Positions 1 to 10,435 of a stretch of DNA of 64,000 nt are shown here, one piece after another. The notes under the pieces are model-generated. The model searched no databases. It was not told the origin of the DNA and saw only the letters and a program-made list of their open reading frames with translations. Positions within the stretch are counted from its first letter, which is position 1, and each line of letters starts with the position of its first letter. Source of the stretch: Artocarpus heterophyllus (lineage: Eukaryota; Streptophyta; Magnoliopsida; Rosales; Moraceae); assembly GCA_025403435.1 (NCBI GenBank), contig CM046341.1:14744447-14808446 (forward strand), given 5' to 3'. Both the position numbers and the translations under genes were made by a program.

Positions 1-84
1 TTGCTTTAATAAAGTAAATATACCAAAATGTAAAATTATAACTTATAAAAATATCTCATCATTTAAAAGCTATTCACTCCCAAA

Positions 85-260
85 GTTCGGCAGGCCAAAC
101 ATGGTCGGCAGGCCAGAATTCGTCAACCGACAGGCCGGTAGAGGCTCTGCAAATTTGGGCTTAAAAACTTTCAAAGTTCGACAGATCGAAGATGTGATTG
201 ACAAACCAAACATTCTTACATCGGCATGCCGACCAATGATGTTCGGTAGGCCGACAGAGC
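85..260. repeat. Cluster of TCGGC-NN-GCCGA palindromic motifs (copy A, 3' end)
   Basis: At least six intact or one-to-two-mismatch versions of a 12-bp inverted repeat (tcggcaggccga, tcggcatgccga, tcggtaggccga) lie about 20-40 bp apart. Copy B has the matching cluster at 9060..9225. Confidence 0.8.
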
Positions 261-834
261 AAAAAACCTTTAGAAAACTTAATTTGTAAAACAAATTCAA
301 CTTTCAAAATGCGGAAGATCAATTTCTTAAAATGATAGAATAAAATATTAAATCATAGTTCTTGTATTCTTAAAACTTAACAAATAAATATGTCCAAAAT
401 GTAAAACTTGATTTAAATCATATAAACTTTCTTCTTGGCATTCTTCCAATTACAATTCATCGTACTTTGCTCACACGCCATTCAATATCCTCCGCCTAGT
501 CCATGACTTTTTTACCCTTATCTGTAACATGACATAAACTTGAATAAGCTAAAGCTTAGTAAGTACATATAATTCTCACAATTTAAAAACATTTCATAAA
601 CATCATCATCATCATCATATGTTAATAGTGCATTAAGCATATTTTCATAGAAACATATCTTTTATTACTTGACCATATTCAAATTTATTCCATTTTATCT
701 TAAGGGCCCAAGTGTTGCACCATAATCATCATTGTAGGCGCACCGTCATGAGAGGAGAAGGGTAGCTAGTCCTAAACCAAACATGACAATATAACATATC
801 ATATCATAACTTTGGTGTGCAACATTATTAGGTG

Positions 835-838
<4 letters not shown>

Positions 839-881
<43 letters not shown>
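839..881. repeat. (AT)n microsatellite
   Basis: About 21 uninterrupted AT dinucleotides inside LTR copy A. Copy B has only a short interrupted (AT)n at the matching place (about 8476-8486), so this tract expanded in copy A. Confidence 0.95.
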
Positions 882-882
<1 letters not shown>

Positions 883-2414
883 CTTCTATGCTTTGAAACT
901 TGCCATGATCAAACATGCATAACTTTAAATCATGAAAATCTTTCATAAGAAACCCTTTAAAGAAAATCACCATAAAATCATCATGAATATTATTGTGAAC
1001 ATAATATCAAACCTTATAAAACGTATCATGTTGCAGGTGATAATGTACTTACCTTAAAAGCTAGCTTACTTAACTTTATAAGAATTGGTGACGACGTCGC
1101 GGTCTCGATGTGCTCGATCCTTTGCTTGTTCATGCCATTTATTCATTTAAAGATACAAAAATAAAATTAATACTTATTATAATAATATAACATCCATTCA
1201 TATTACATCACATATACATTCATCTCATACAAACATAATTCATAACATGCATCTATAACTATAATCATAAAAAACAACTCATACATTTCAAACATGAAAT
1301 TTGCCAGCAATAATAACAAGGTAGTGAGTAATCTTTTGAAAACATTTTCTAACAATTAAAACACATATATTTTAATTCTAAAGTTCATACTAACATCTTA
1401 TTATCATGCATTTCAATATCATAGAATTATTTCATCATTAATAAAATCATTTAAACATATAGAATATCACATAAAACAAAAGTCCAATAATAATACTGTT
1501 AAAATAGTTTCTTGACCTAATCTCAATAAAAATTACATAACACATAATTTACTCATCAAATCATTACCAAACTTTGCAATCCATAACATAACATATACAT
1601 CAACATTCTTGCCAAATTTCATGAAAAGCAAAAAACATTTACCCCTTGAACAAAAATTACATTTTCATGCATCATAGTCAAACAACAATATTTTACTGTG
1701 AGTGGTAGAGGATAGAAAACTCATAACTTATCATAGAAATATCAAAATAACGTGAAATTTGGAGAAACATCACATAACACATACATGAATAACATATTAA
1801 AATTCAGAGCAAACAGAATTTTGTAGAGGAAGACATGGCAGTCGAATTAAGGAAAAGAAATACATTTCTGAAAACACCAAAAGAAATTCTTACCTTAAAC
1901 AAATTTCTTCACAAAACTTCTTCAATTCAACCAACGAAATTATCAATTTTTTTTTCTTTCAATTATTTGCAGAGAATTTTTGAGAGAAGGAAGGAATAGA
2001 AATCATGGAGAAGAGATGAATAAGAGAAACGTCTCAGAATGAATGAGAGAGAGAAGACGTGAGAGGAAGAGAGAGATAGAGAAAAAGAACGTTAAAAAAA
2101 ATTTAACGTAATGAGCATAACGTAAAAAGGAGAGTCAAAACTCTTCATTAAGTTAGAAATTTTTTGACTAAGGTTGATACTAATTGCATGGAGAATGGAG
2201 AGCAAAGAGGGAAAGTCAAACAAATCATCTCATCTTACCATATTTTGCCTTCTAAAAATAGGAAATCATATCAATCAATACCAATCAAAGAAAAGTCAAT
2301 GATTTTATTTCCTTAAATGAAGAAATTAATCCATAAATATGTCAATTAATCACAATAAACCACCCATTTAACTTAATCATCTCAACTATAAATTTGGAGA
2401 GATTTCTGCTGACT

Positions 2415-2565
2415 GCTCGTCAGCTGTCATCGGCCTACCGACTGTACAGTTTGGCCTACCGATTCCATGAAGTTTGGCCTGCCGATGGTTTCCATCGGCT
2501 TGCCGATCCTTAATAGGCTATTCGGCCTGCCGAACTTAAAAGTCTGGCCTGTCGAACTGTCCTTA
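2415..2565. repeat. Cluster of TCGGC-NN-GCCGA motifs (copy A, 5' end)
   Basis: Seven versions of the motif occur in 150 bp (for example tcggcctaccga, tcggcttgccga, tcggcctgccga), beginning about 230 bp inside the LTR 5' end. The matching site in copy B, at 6770..6815, has only two. Confidence 0.85.
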
Positions 2566-2791
2566 AAATGTAATATATCATAGCATTCATAAATAAACAT
2601 ACATTGTAACTAACATGAACACTTGAGCATATCGATTCTATGCGATCGTCACCTGTCATAACACTTAGAATAAATAGTTAATAACATTAAGATCATAAAT
2701 CATAACATATAACAAAAATTATTAATAAAATTTACTTAACGTTGTTACAAACTTAACATGATCTGTTACATCAAAATTGATGGGTGTTATA

Positions 2792-3379
2792 GTGAGGCTG
2801 GTACCATCTTGCTCCTCTCCTCATGCTGAGTCCATAGACACCAAGATCACGCCGATTGGTGGTCGGACGACGAAGAATTCATGTCAGGAAGAAATGGGTT
2901 TCTCCGCCACTTTGGGTGGCACGTGTGGCCTCCTTCGGTGGCGTTGTGGGCGGCACGGCACATCGTTGGACTTAGCTCGACGAGAGCTCTCCAATGGTGT
3001 GGAGGTGTCGAAAACGGAGGCCAAAATCTTGGACTGATTTTTGAGGAGAGAGAGAGAATGTAGAGAGAGAAAGAGCTGATTTTTTTGAGATTTTCTCTTT
3101 TTTTTTTCTTTTTGCACTTTTATAATAAAATTGTGGTCTACACAGTCCAATTTTGTACTGCATGACCTTAAACAGTCTAATTCCTATACTGCTTTACTTT
3201 TACAGTGTAATTTTCATGCTGCATAACTTTATCAGTGTACTTCTTTACACTGTATTATTCTAATACTGTATAATTTTCTATGTTATTAGACAATATTTTT
3301 CTTTAAACTATATTTTTTATCTTAATATAATCCTTAACTTAATGCATTTTTAATATACATAAAATGCTTGGGTGTTACA
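2792..3379 (-). mobile_element. LTR fragment of a different long-LTR family, cut by copy A
   Basis: On the minus strand the sequence starts at 3379 with TGTAACACCC, a typical gypsy LTR start. It continues through a motif cluster (3120..3290), a GA/CT-rich tract and a GC-richer segment before ending abruptly at copy A. The segment 2777-3063 is open in two frames, but the predicted peptides match nothing I recognise. I take them as LTR sequence. Confidence 0.55.
3120..3290. repeat. Degenerate ACAGT / ACTGT motif array
   Basis: About ten copies of acagt(c/g)(c/t)aatt or its complement (tactgta, tactgc) alternate every 15-30 bp, giving many small potential hairpins. A similar cluster lies in the LTR at 16573..19958 (16925..17115). 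Confidence 0.7.
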
Positions 3380-4439
3380 GAAGGCCCTTGCACTTGAGAT
3401 GCACGTGGTATGCAGGTAACAATTTAAGTCATAAAACAAGCTCTTTTCTCCCCCAACAGGAAGAGAGATCCAAGATTTAGAAAAAACCTCATGAGCTTTA
3501 AATTTGGATTGATCATGTCAATTTCAGTCTTAAACTCAAACAATTTAGGACTTATTACCTACATGTCATGCGTATTCTATGTATAGAAATTATTAAAAAT
3601 TTAACATTTAAGAGACAGAAGGACAGTTGGTGTTGCTATTTTTAGTGTCAAGGTCTAAAGTGGGATAGCACTAATTTTTTAGGGGTCAAAAATGAAAAAA
3701 AAAAATATTTTGATAGATGAGAGAGAGAGAGAAACAAAGAATTAAGAGTGTTAGGCTTTGTCTATATAAGTGGTAGTACGACACTCTTGTTTGAACTAAA
3801 ATTTTGGGTATGGATAAACATATTTTCTAAAAGGGTTACATAAATGTAATTTTCTCTTTACATAATACAAATAGGTTGTATACACTGTACTATTGTTGGT
3901 ATTGATGAGTTATGCAGTTATAAAGAAGATTATACATAGATATAGAATGACTTATATAAAGAAAATCTCAAGGAGTGCTAGATTTTTATATTTTATAGAC
4001 GACTTTGGAGGTGAGTGGGGCCCAAGCGACTGATGGGCCATGGTGTGCGCGTCACTTGCTTGGGGACGGTGTGAAGTTCTCTCCCCACTTGCACCTCTTC
4101 TGAGTTAGAGTTAATCATAACTGCTGAAGTTCAATATAATTATTTCTCAACCCAAACGAGCGGTGAAATAATTACAAGTTCCATATTGTGTGGGGAATAT
4201 AATTATAGTTTCTTTATATGATATCGTTGAAGTTTTCTGTCTATTAGAATTAAAAAATATGTGAAGGCAGGGGTAGCTTCCCCTTTGGGCATGCTTCGCT
4301 CTACGGGTGTCAATTCGGCCGTAAAAATCAAGCCCATCCCGGTTTAGTTAATGAAAAGGGAGGTCCAAGAATTAGATTGAAGACCATATGGACCTAAGGC
4401 CAAGTCGGACCTGTATTTTTATAAGAGGATTTTAGTAAG
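3380..4439. other. No gene recognised
   Basis: AT-rich sequence with a short GA run near 3720 and a GC-richer patch at 3995-4090. No long ORF, TIR or LTR terminus was recognised. Confidence 0.5.
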
Positions 4440-4830
4440 TTGTTTTGTATATAGGTTTAAAACCGTTTAAAACAGTTTAAATCATAAAGACGGTTTAAAC
4501 TAGCATTTGATGGAATAATAACTAAGACCCGTTCAAACAATGAAGAGGGTTTTAAACTAGCAAAAACCCTCATAATCTAAATTTTGCCTCCCTCAAGTTT
4601 ACATGGTTTAAACCATTCTTCATTGTAAAAACTATTATCATTTTCCTTTCATAAACTATAGTTTTTCAAACATCAGTTTTCATTTTAAACTTAATATGAT
4701 ATTTTATTCTCGTTTTAAACTTTTACGTTCTAAACGCCAGTTCAAAACCACTATCTAAACCATATGGTTTAAAACACACAGTTTAAATCATAAAATTCTG
4801 AATCACACCATTCTAAACTCGCGCACTAAA
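4440..4830. repeat. GTTTAAAC-rich fold-back sequence
   Basis: Many copies of gtttaaac or gttttaaac occur on both strands. A clear inverted pair is 4539-4558 (caatgaagagggttttaaac) against 4607-4626, with about 17 of 20 positions complementary. Further palindromes such as aaccatatggttt follow. It may be a small fold-back transposon, but I could not find clean ends or a target duplication. Confidence 0.45.
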
Positions 4831-6176
4831 CAAACCCTAAAAGTCTTTTGTAAAAAATATATAACCACACTAGCCCTACCTAACTTTGGAGTAAATTACG
4901 TGGTATATCACTTTTTTGCTATAACTATTATCTTCTATCCTTTTTTTTCTTTTTTCTTTTTTCTTTTTTTATTCATATCATTTCCCCTGGCTAAAAAAGC
5001 CACCCCTCAGAAGACACGTTTTCTCCCTTAACCCAAAATACATGTTATTAGTTATGTCTTTCTATTATTTAGAAGTGATATATTTCAGACTTTCTTATAG
5101 AAGCAGCAAAATTGAAAAACAATACCATAGAAGTGTTATTTTTCAAATTGAACCCTAATTTAGTTCTATTTTGGGCCCAAGTTTTTGGTCTGATCCGAGG
5201 GCTTTTAGACCGAGCAAGGCCCAAAGAGATGGGCACTCGAGCTGACATATTTGGTTCGGCTTAAATTAACGCATCTAATCCTTCCGTCTGATTAGTAATC
5301 ACCGGAGCACTTTTATTTTTTATGGGATTGGATTCTATTAATGGAGTATGTTAGATCTTTGACTGTCAGGCACTCCTGACTGCATGAGTGAGTACTTGGA
5401 GTCCTTCAAACACAAAAATTAATTATGCAACCAGGAATTGGGTTTCTTTAACTTGCATTCTTACTGTGACAATCTAAGCACTATAACAAAAAGTGGATTT
5501 TATGAGAAAAGAGTGCTGATTTTTTTCTTAAAATTTCATTATGAGATCTTTAAACTGATGTTAATAATTTCTAAATATTGTAATGCAGAATTTACGACAA
5601 AGGTAAGAAAAATGTTGTAAAATTTTATTTTATTGATTAAGATAATAGTATCAATGAAATAATATATGGCATATGATCACGATATCATTGTTTTTTAAGA
5701 TAATTTTCATTAAATGGCATTCAAAAATATAATTTTGTTAATGTTCACCGCATTTCAAATGAAAGGGATGATTAAAAAATAATTCTCAGTTTTAAATAAG
5801 TCTTATTTGGTCCCATTTTAAGCCCGATGAAAGAGTCCTTGTTAATTGTTGTATACTACTTTCGAAATCAAATTATTCATCTGCACTATTTTGAATTGAA
5901 AATTCGGCTTAAAAAGTTATACGTTTCACAAAAATGGTGTGTTTGAAGTTCAACTCTCTAGAAGAGATATTTCTCTAATCCACTTTAAAATCTCTCCTAT
6001 GGTCTTAATTTGGTCCAAAACAAGAATATGCTCTCTTCTCTAATTCACTTTAAAAGCTCTCCTATGGTCTTAATTTGGTCCAAAACATGCATATGCCTTT
6101 GTGAAATTGGTAGCATAGAATAAAGATTGAAGTCATTTGACTCTTCTTATAAACTAATGATAATAATGAAGATAAC
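4831..6176. other. No gene recognised; AT-rich spacer
   Basis: Pyrimidine-rich tracts occur near 4930-4970. A short direct duplication lies at 5973..6093. Small open frames are not supported by any recognisable protein. Confidence 0.5.
5973..6093. repeat. Tandem duplication, 65-bp period
   Basis: The block starting ctctaatccactttaaaa at 5973 is repeated from 6038 with a handful of substitutions, both copies running through ggtcttaatttggtccaaaa. Confidence 0.85.
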
Positions 6177-6535
6177 TGTTATAAACTTGTTCAATAAGGA
6201 CTTGTTAGAAACTTATCAAAAAGGCGGGTTGTCCACCAATAAACTTTGTGAAAATAAGTATCTTAGGTAAATAGTAATAATTGATGATGTAAGCAATGAT
6301 ATCATATGTAGATAGTACCAATCAAAAGTGCTGCAAATTTTCCTATAAATACCCTCTCTCTCACTTATTCATAACACACATCCCTTTTATAATAAACAAA
6401 AGATTCTCTTTCTACTTTCTCTCCCTACAAATTCTCTCTAAAATTCTTTTAGCTTCATAATTTTAGTCTTATATTTTTTAGTTTTCATAACACGTTATCC
6501 GTACGAATGCTCTAATTCTTATGCAACTTTCCACA
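6177..6535 (+). mobile_element. Copia-type LTR with adjacent primer-site-like sequence
   Basis: The segment runs from tgttataaac to ttcataaca at 6492 and contains a TATA-like tataaata at about 6346 and a long pyrimidine-rich leader. It is followed by cgttatccgtacga, resembling the 'cgttatcagcacga' sequence downstream of many plant copia LTRs. The LTR at 6541 inserted just downstream. A similar but more decayed leader occurs at about 10090-10192, before the copia gag. Confidence 0.5.
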
Positions 6536-6769
6536 TGTAGTGTAACACCCGCCTATTTTATGTAACAGATTATGTTATATTAGAGATGACGTTAAGAAAT
6601 TCTAATGATTTATGATATAATGCTACTAACCATTTTATTCTAAGTGTTATGACAGGTGATGATCATGTGGAATTGATGTGCTCAAGTATTCATGTTATTT
6701 ATATTGTATGTTTTAATATGATTCATTAATGATTTAAATGCTATAATGTATTCTAGTATGTAAGGACAG

Positions 6770-6815
6770 TTCAGCAGGCCGAATTGTCCCTCAAGCATCG
6801 GCAGGCCGATGATAG
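6770..6815. repeat. Two TCGGC-NN-GCCGA motifs (copy B, 5' cluster)
   Basis: ttcagcaggccgaa and atcggcaggccgat lie about 30 bp apart, 230 bp inside the LTR, at the position matching 2415..2565 in copy A. Confidence 0.8.
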
Positions 6816-9059
6816 CTGACGAGCAACTAGCAAAAGTCTCTCCAAATTTATGACTGAGATAATTATGATGATTGGATAGTTTAATGTGATTGATTGGCAT
6901 ATTTTAGGATTAATTTCCTCATTTAAGGAAATAAAATAATTGACTTTTGATTGATTGGAATTGTTTTAAATGGTTTCCTATTTTTAGAGGGCAAAATATG
7001 GTAAGTGCAGCTAATTAATTTGACTTTCCCCTAATCTTGTCCTTTCTCCATGCCAATTAGCCAACTTTTAATCAGAAAATTCTGATAATAATGGAAAAGA
7101 CAAGCATCCTCATGTACGTTACTCTCATTTTCCCTCTTGACGATAATTTTGTTCTCTCTGTCTCTTTATTTTTTCTTAGACGTTTCCTCTCTCTCTTACT
7201 CTCTCTTCTCTTCATGTTTTCTTCTTTGTCTCCATCTCAAATTTCCTAGCTAATTATTTGTAAGAAATATTGAAATTTCTTTGGTTGAATTCGAAGGAGT
7301 TTGAGAAGAAATTTGTTTAAGGTAAGAACTCTTTTTTGGTATTTCTGAAATGCATTTCTCCTCCTTAATCCGACTATCATAACTTTGTCTAGGAATTTTA
7401 TTTTGCTCTGAAATTTTAGTATGATGTCCATATATGTGTTATGTAATGTCCTTCCAAGTTTCACATTATTTTGATATTTCTACATTAAGATATGAATTTT
7501 CTTTTCTCTGCCCCTCACAGTGAAATGTTGCTATTTGATTATGTTGCACAAAATGTGGCTTTTAGTTCAAGGGGCAATTGTGCTTTGATTTTTACGAAAT
7601 TTACCAAATGTGTTTATGTATATGTTAAGTTATGGACTGGAAAGTTTGGTGATGATTCGATGAATATTTTATGTGATATGGAATTTTCATTAAGAATAGG
7701 TTATGAGACTGCTTTGTCAGTAAATTGTTGGACTCCTTGCTTTGTGATGTTTTTGTGTGACTAAATAATTTTATTTGGCGACAAGAATTTATGTGGTACT
7801 GTAACTATATGTTAAGAAGTTGTCATTTGAATTTTAGGGTTATAATAATTTTATTTTAATTATTGGAATATGATGATTGCATATAACTCACTGCTAGAAT
7901 TGTTTATGGTTGTTTTGTCTCTGAATTCAAACATACGTTTTGGATTATATGGAATTTATTTAAAGATGATTTTTGGATATGTTATAGTTTTATGTGTCTT
8001 TTATATGTGTTAGTTTTTATGGATTTTCTACAGTTTTAATAATGTGTTAAACGAGCCCGTTTATTGTGTTGCTCACTGTTTTGTGTTGATTGGTAGATTT
8101 TTATGTCATGAAATTATGACTTGTTTTAAATGTTAAATGAAATATGTTATAATTTATGTTTCAAGAGATGAATATATGTGAGATGATATATGGTAATGCA
8201 TGTTATGTTGTGGTGATTAATTCATTGAAAATATAAGTTAATTGTCATTTTTTTTAATGAATGTATGACATGAACACAATATGAAGTGAGCACATCGAAA
8301 TCGCAGCGTCGTCACCTACAAAATTAAGGTTAAGTAAGCTAGCTAAAAAAAAGTAAGTACATTCTCACCTGCAACATGATATGTTTTTTAAAGGTTTGAA
8401 ATTATATTCATAATGATATCTGTGATGATTTTATGATAATTTCATTTATAGATTTCTTATGAAAGTTTAAATATGTATATATATGTATCACCTAAATAAG
8501 TATTGCACACCAATATTATGATATGTTATGATGTCATGTTTGGTTTAAGATTAGCTACCCTTCTCCTCTCATGACGGCGCGTCTATGATGATGATTATGG
8601 TACAACACTTGGGCCCTTAAGATAAAATGAATTAAGTTTTAATATGGACAATGTAATGAAAGATATGTTCCTATGAAAATGTGTCTAGTGCACTATTATG
8701 ATGATGATGATATACATAAAATGTTTTAAGTTGTGAGATAATAATGTACTTACTAAGCATTAGCTTATCAAGTTTTATATCATGTTGCAAACAAGGGTAA
8801 TAAGATTATGGACTAGGCGGAGGGCGTGGAAAGGCGTGTGAGCTAAGCAAGATGAATTGTAATCGGAAGAATGCCGAGGAAGAAAGTTTGAATGATTAAA
8901 TTAAGTTTTATAATTTGAACATGTTTATTTGATAAGTTTTAAAGAATTCATGAACTATGTTTTATTATTTTATCTTATCATTTTAAGTATATGGTCTTTC
9001 GCATGTTGAAGTATTAATTCTCATTTTAAAAATTAATTTTCTAATTTTTCTTAATTGGT

Positions 9060-9225
9060 CAGCCTGCCAAACAATGATGATCGGCCTGCCGAACCTAGCA
9101 AAAGTTTAAAACCTTGTTTTTGTAGAGCCTTGAGCGGCCTGCCGGTGGATGTTTTTCAGCCTGCCGATCAAGTTTGGCCTGTCAAAGTCTCAAGTTCGGC
9201 ATGTCGAACAGTGAGAGCTGATTGT
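9060..9225. repeat. Cluster of TCGGC-NN-GCCGA motifs (copy B, 3' end)
   Basis: About six versions (tcggcctgccga, gcggcctgccgg, ttcggcatgtcgaa and others) occur in 165 bp, matching the cluster at 85..260 of copy A. Confidence 0.8.
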
Positions 9226-9574
9226 CTTAAAATGTTGTGATGTTTCTTTTGAAATTATGATTTTATTATTTGGAATGTTTAACTAATTAAAGAATGTTTA
9301 TGATCAAGAAAATTATTATTATTATTATTATGGATTAAATTATTGAATGTTGTTAAAAAAAATTCATGTATGGATCTTGGGTATCATTTCTTAATTATGT
9401 TGCCAATTAAGTTTTATGTTTTTTTTTTTCAAAACAATTAAGTTTTGTTCAAATGGTTTATCCTAAAATAAAAGCATATAAAGAATATATATAACGACAT
9501 CTGTAACGTCCGTAAGGGGGCGTTAATGTAGTAAGTAAAGTAAAGATATATCATTTAACTAAATTAGTTCTCTG

Positions 9575-9845
9575 CAATATGGATAACCATGCCTCCTACT
9601 TGTTAATTATTTGTACTTCTATTTATTTTGGAAGGCTAAGCCTCTTACTTTTTAATTTCTTTTACAAATGAAAGACTAAGCCACCTACTTATTAATTGCT
9701 TCTCTTTATGTTCAACATGGCAGGATAAGCCTTCTATCTTTTAATTGCTTCTATTTATGTTCAATATGGAAGGCTGAACTTCCTACCTAGTAATTGCTTC
9801 TATTGGTGTTGAATATAGAAGGTCAAGCCTTCTATCTATTAATAG
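9575..9845. repeat. Degenerate minisatellite, about 50-bp unit
   Basis: Five to six units share the core aagcc(t)(c/t)ctaYctattaattgcttcta followed by tatgttcaatatggaaggct. Cores occur near 9635, 9678, 9727, 9775 and 9826. It lies between LTR copy B and the decayed copia element, and may belong to the LTR or leader of that element. Confidence 0.75.
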
Positions 9846-10435
9846 TTTGTTGTTGCTGTAACATATACATATTATTACTCTGACATATATATATTTTCTA
9901 ATTCCTTGTTGTTTATCTTAAATTTTATTATAGTTGACTATTGTTTTTGTATTCGTTTATATGTTACTGTCACCATATATGGTTTTATATTTTTCTTAAA
10001 ATACCAATCAAGGGCAATACTGTCTTTATACTATTTCAACAACTATAACACTATTCCAACGATAATAAACAGCTAAATAATAGCTAGTTTTTGTTCTATA
10101 AATTGGTAAATTCTTAACTCTCACATATCATTTCTCATCCTCCTCAATATTCTATCTTTTCACTAGAAACCTATAGTTATAATTTTCATAAGATGATTAA
10201 TTCGTTCTTAATGATCAAAATTGCTCTCTTCATTGCGCTTGTTATCCTTTTTATTATCGGAGAATATTCTCCTATGGAATGTAATTTGTTATTTGTATTT
10301 ATCACATTCTTTATTTTTCCCCTTTTGTTAATTGTTATTATGTTTGACAAGTAATGTTTGAACTATTTATGTTTCAAATAACTAAAGTTGTAATTTTAAT
10401 TATTATTATTATATTTTGTTATAGTTATCACCATA
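9846..10435 (+). mobile_element. Probable LTR/leader of the following copia element
   Basis: This contains a TATA-like tataaattgg near 10098 and a CT-rich leader to about 10192 (ataattttcataaga), similar to the copia LTR end at 6177..6492. Then 240 bp of leader precede the gag reading frame. I could not fix the LTR start. Confidence 0.35.

Larger units (their letters stand above)
1..2791 (-). mobile_element. Gypsy-type LTR, copy A, truncated by window edge
   Basis: Read on the minus strand, this begins at 2791 with tataacaccc (a TG-to-TA change from TGTAACACCC) and runs off the left edge. It is collinear with the LTR at 6541..9526. Shared landmarks are the 'aagtgttatgacaggtga' block near the 5' end, the palindrome cluster, the 'ggaaat' and 'aaaatatggtaag' blocks, the 'acttgggccctta' block near 700 and the second palindrome cluster near 85-260. 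No coding sequence is visible. Because the other end is outside the window, it could be a solo LTR or one end of a complete element. Assignment to Ty3/gypsy rests on LTR length and termini, not on coding sequence. Confidence 0.75.
6541..9526 (+). mobile_element. Solo LTR, gypsy-type, copy B
   Basis: It begins TGTAACACCC at 6541 and ends at 9526 with gggggcgttaa, where related LTRs end gttaca. The 5-bp target duplication tgtag (6536-6540 and 9527-9531) is exact. Its length of about 2986 bp, with no PBS, PPT or coding sequence, identifies it as a solo LTR. It carries palindrome clusters near both ends and a terminal inverted repeat (taacgtcc against ggggcgtta). Copy A at 1..2791 is its inverted relative. 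Confidence 0.85.

Noticed and set aside
2777..3150. Overlapping ORFs in a GC-richer stretch, both strands
   Set aside because: Part of an LTR fragment; no conserved domain and interrupted by the LTR boundary at 2791.
4300..5260. Possible hAT-like element between gggtgtcaattcgg (4306) and gggcactcgagctgaca (5230)
   Set aside because: The proposed ends do not form convincing inverted repeats and no 8-bp duplication was found.
9060..9240. 61-codon ORF through the palindrome cluster (similar ones at 70-300, 48312-48494 and 62525-62764)
   Set aside because: The palindrome lacks stop codons in some frames, so clusters create open frames automatically. The predicted peptides differ between copies apart from the motif-encoded residues.
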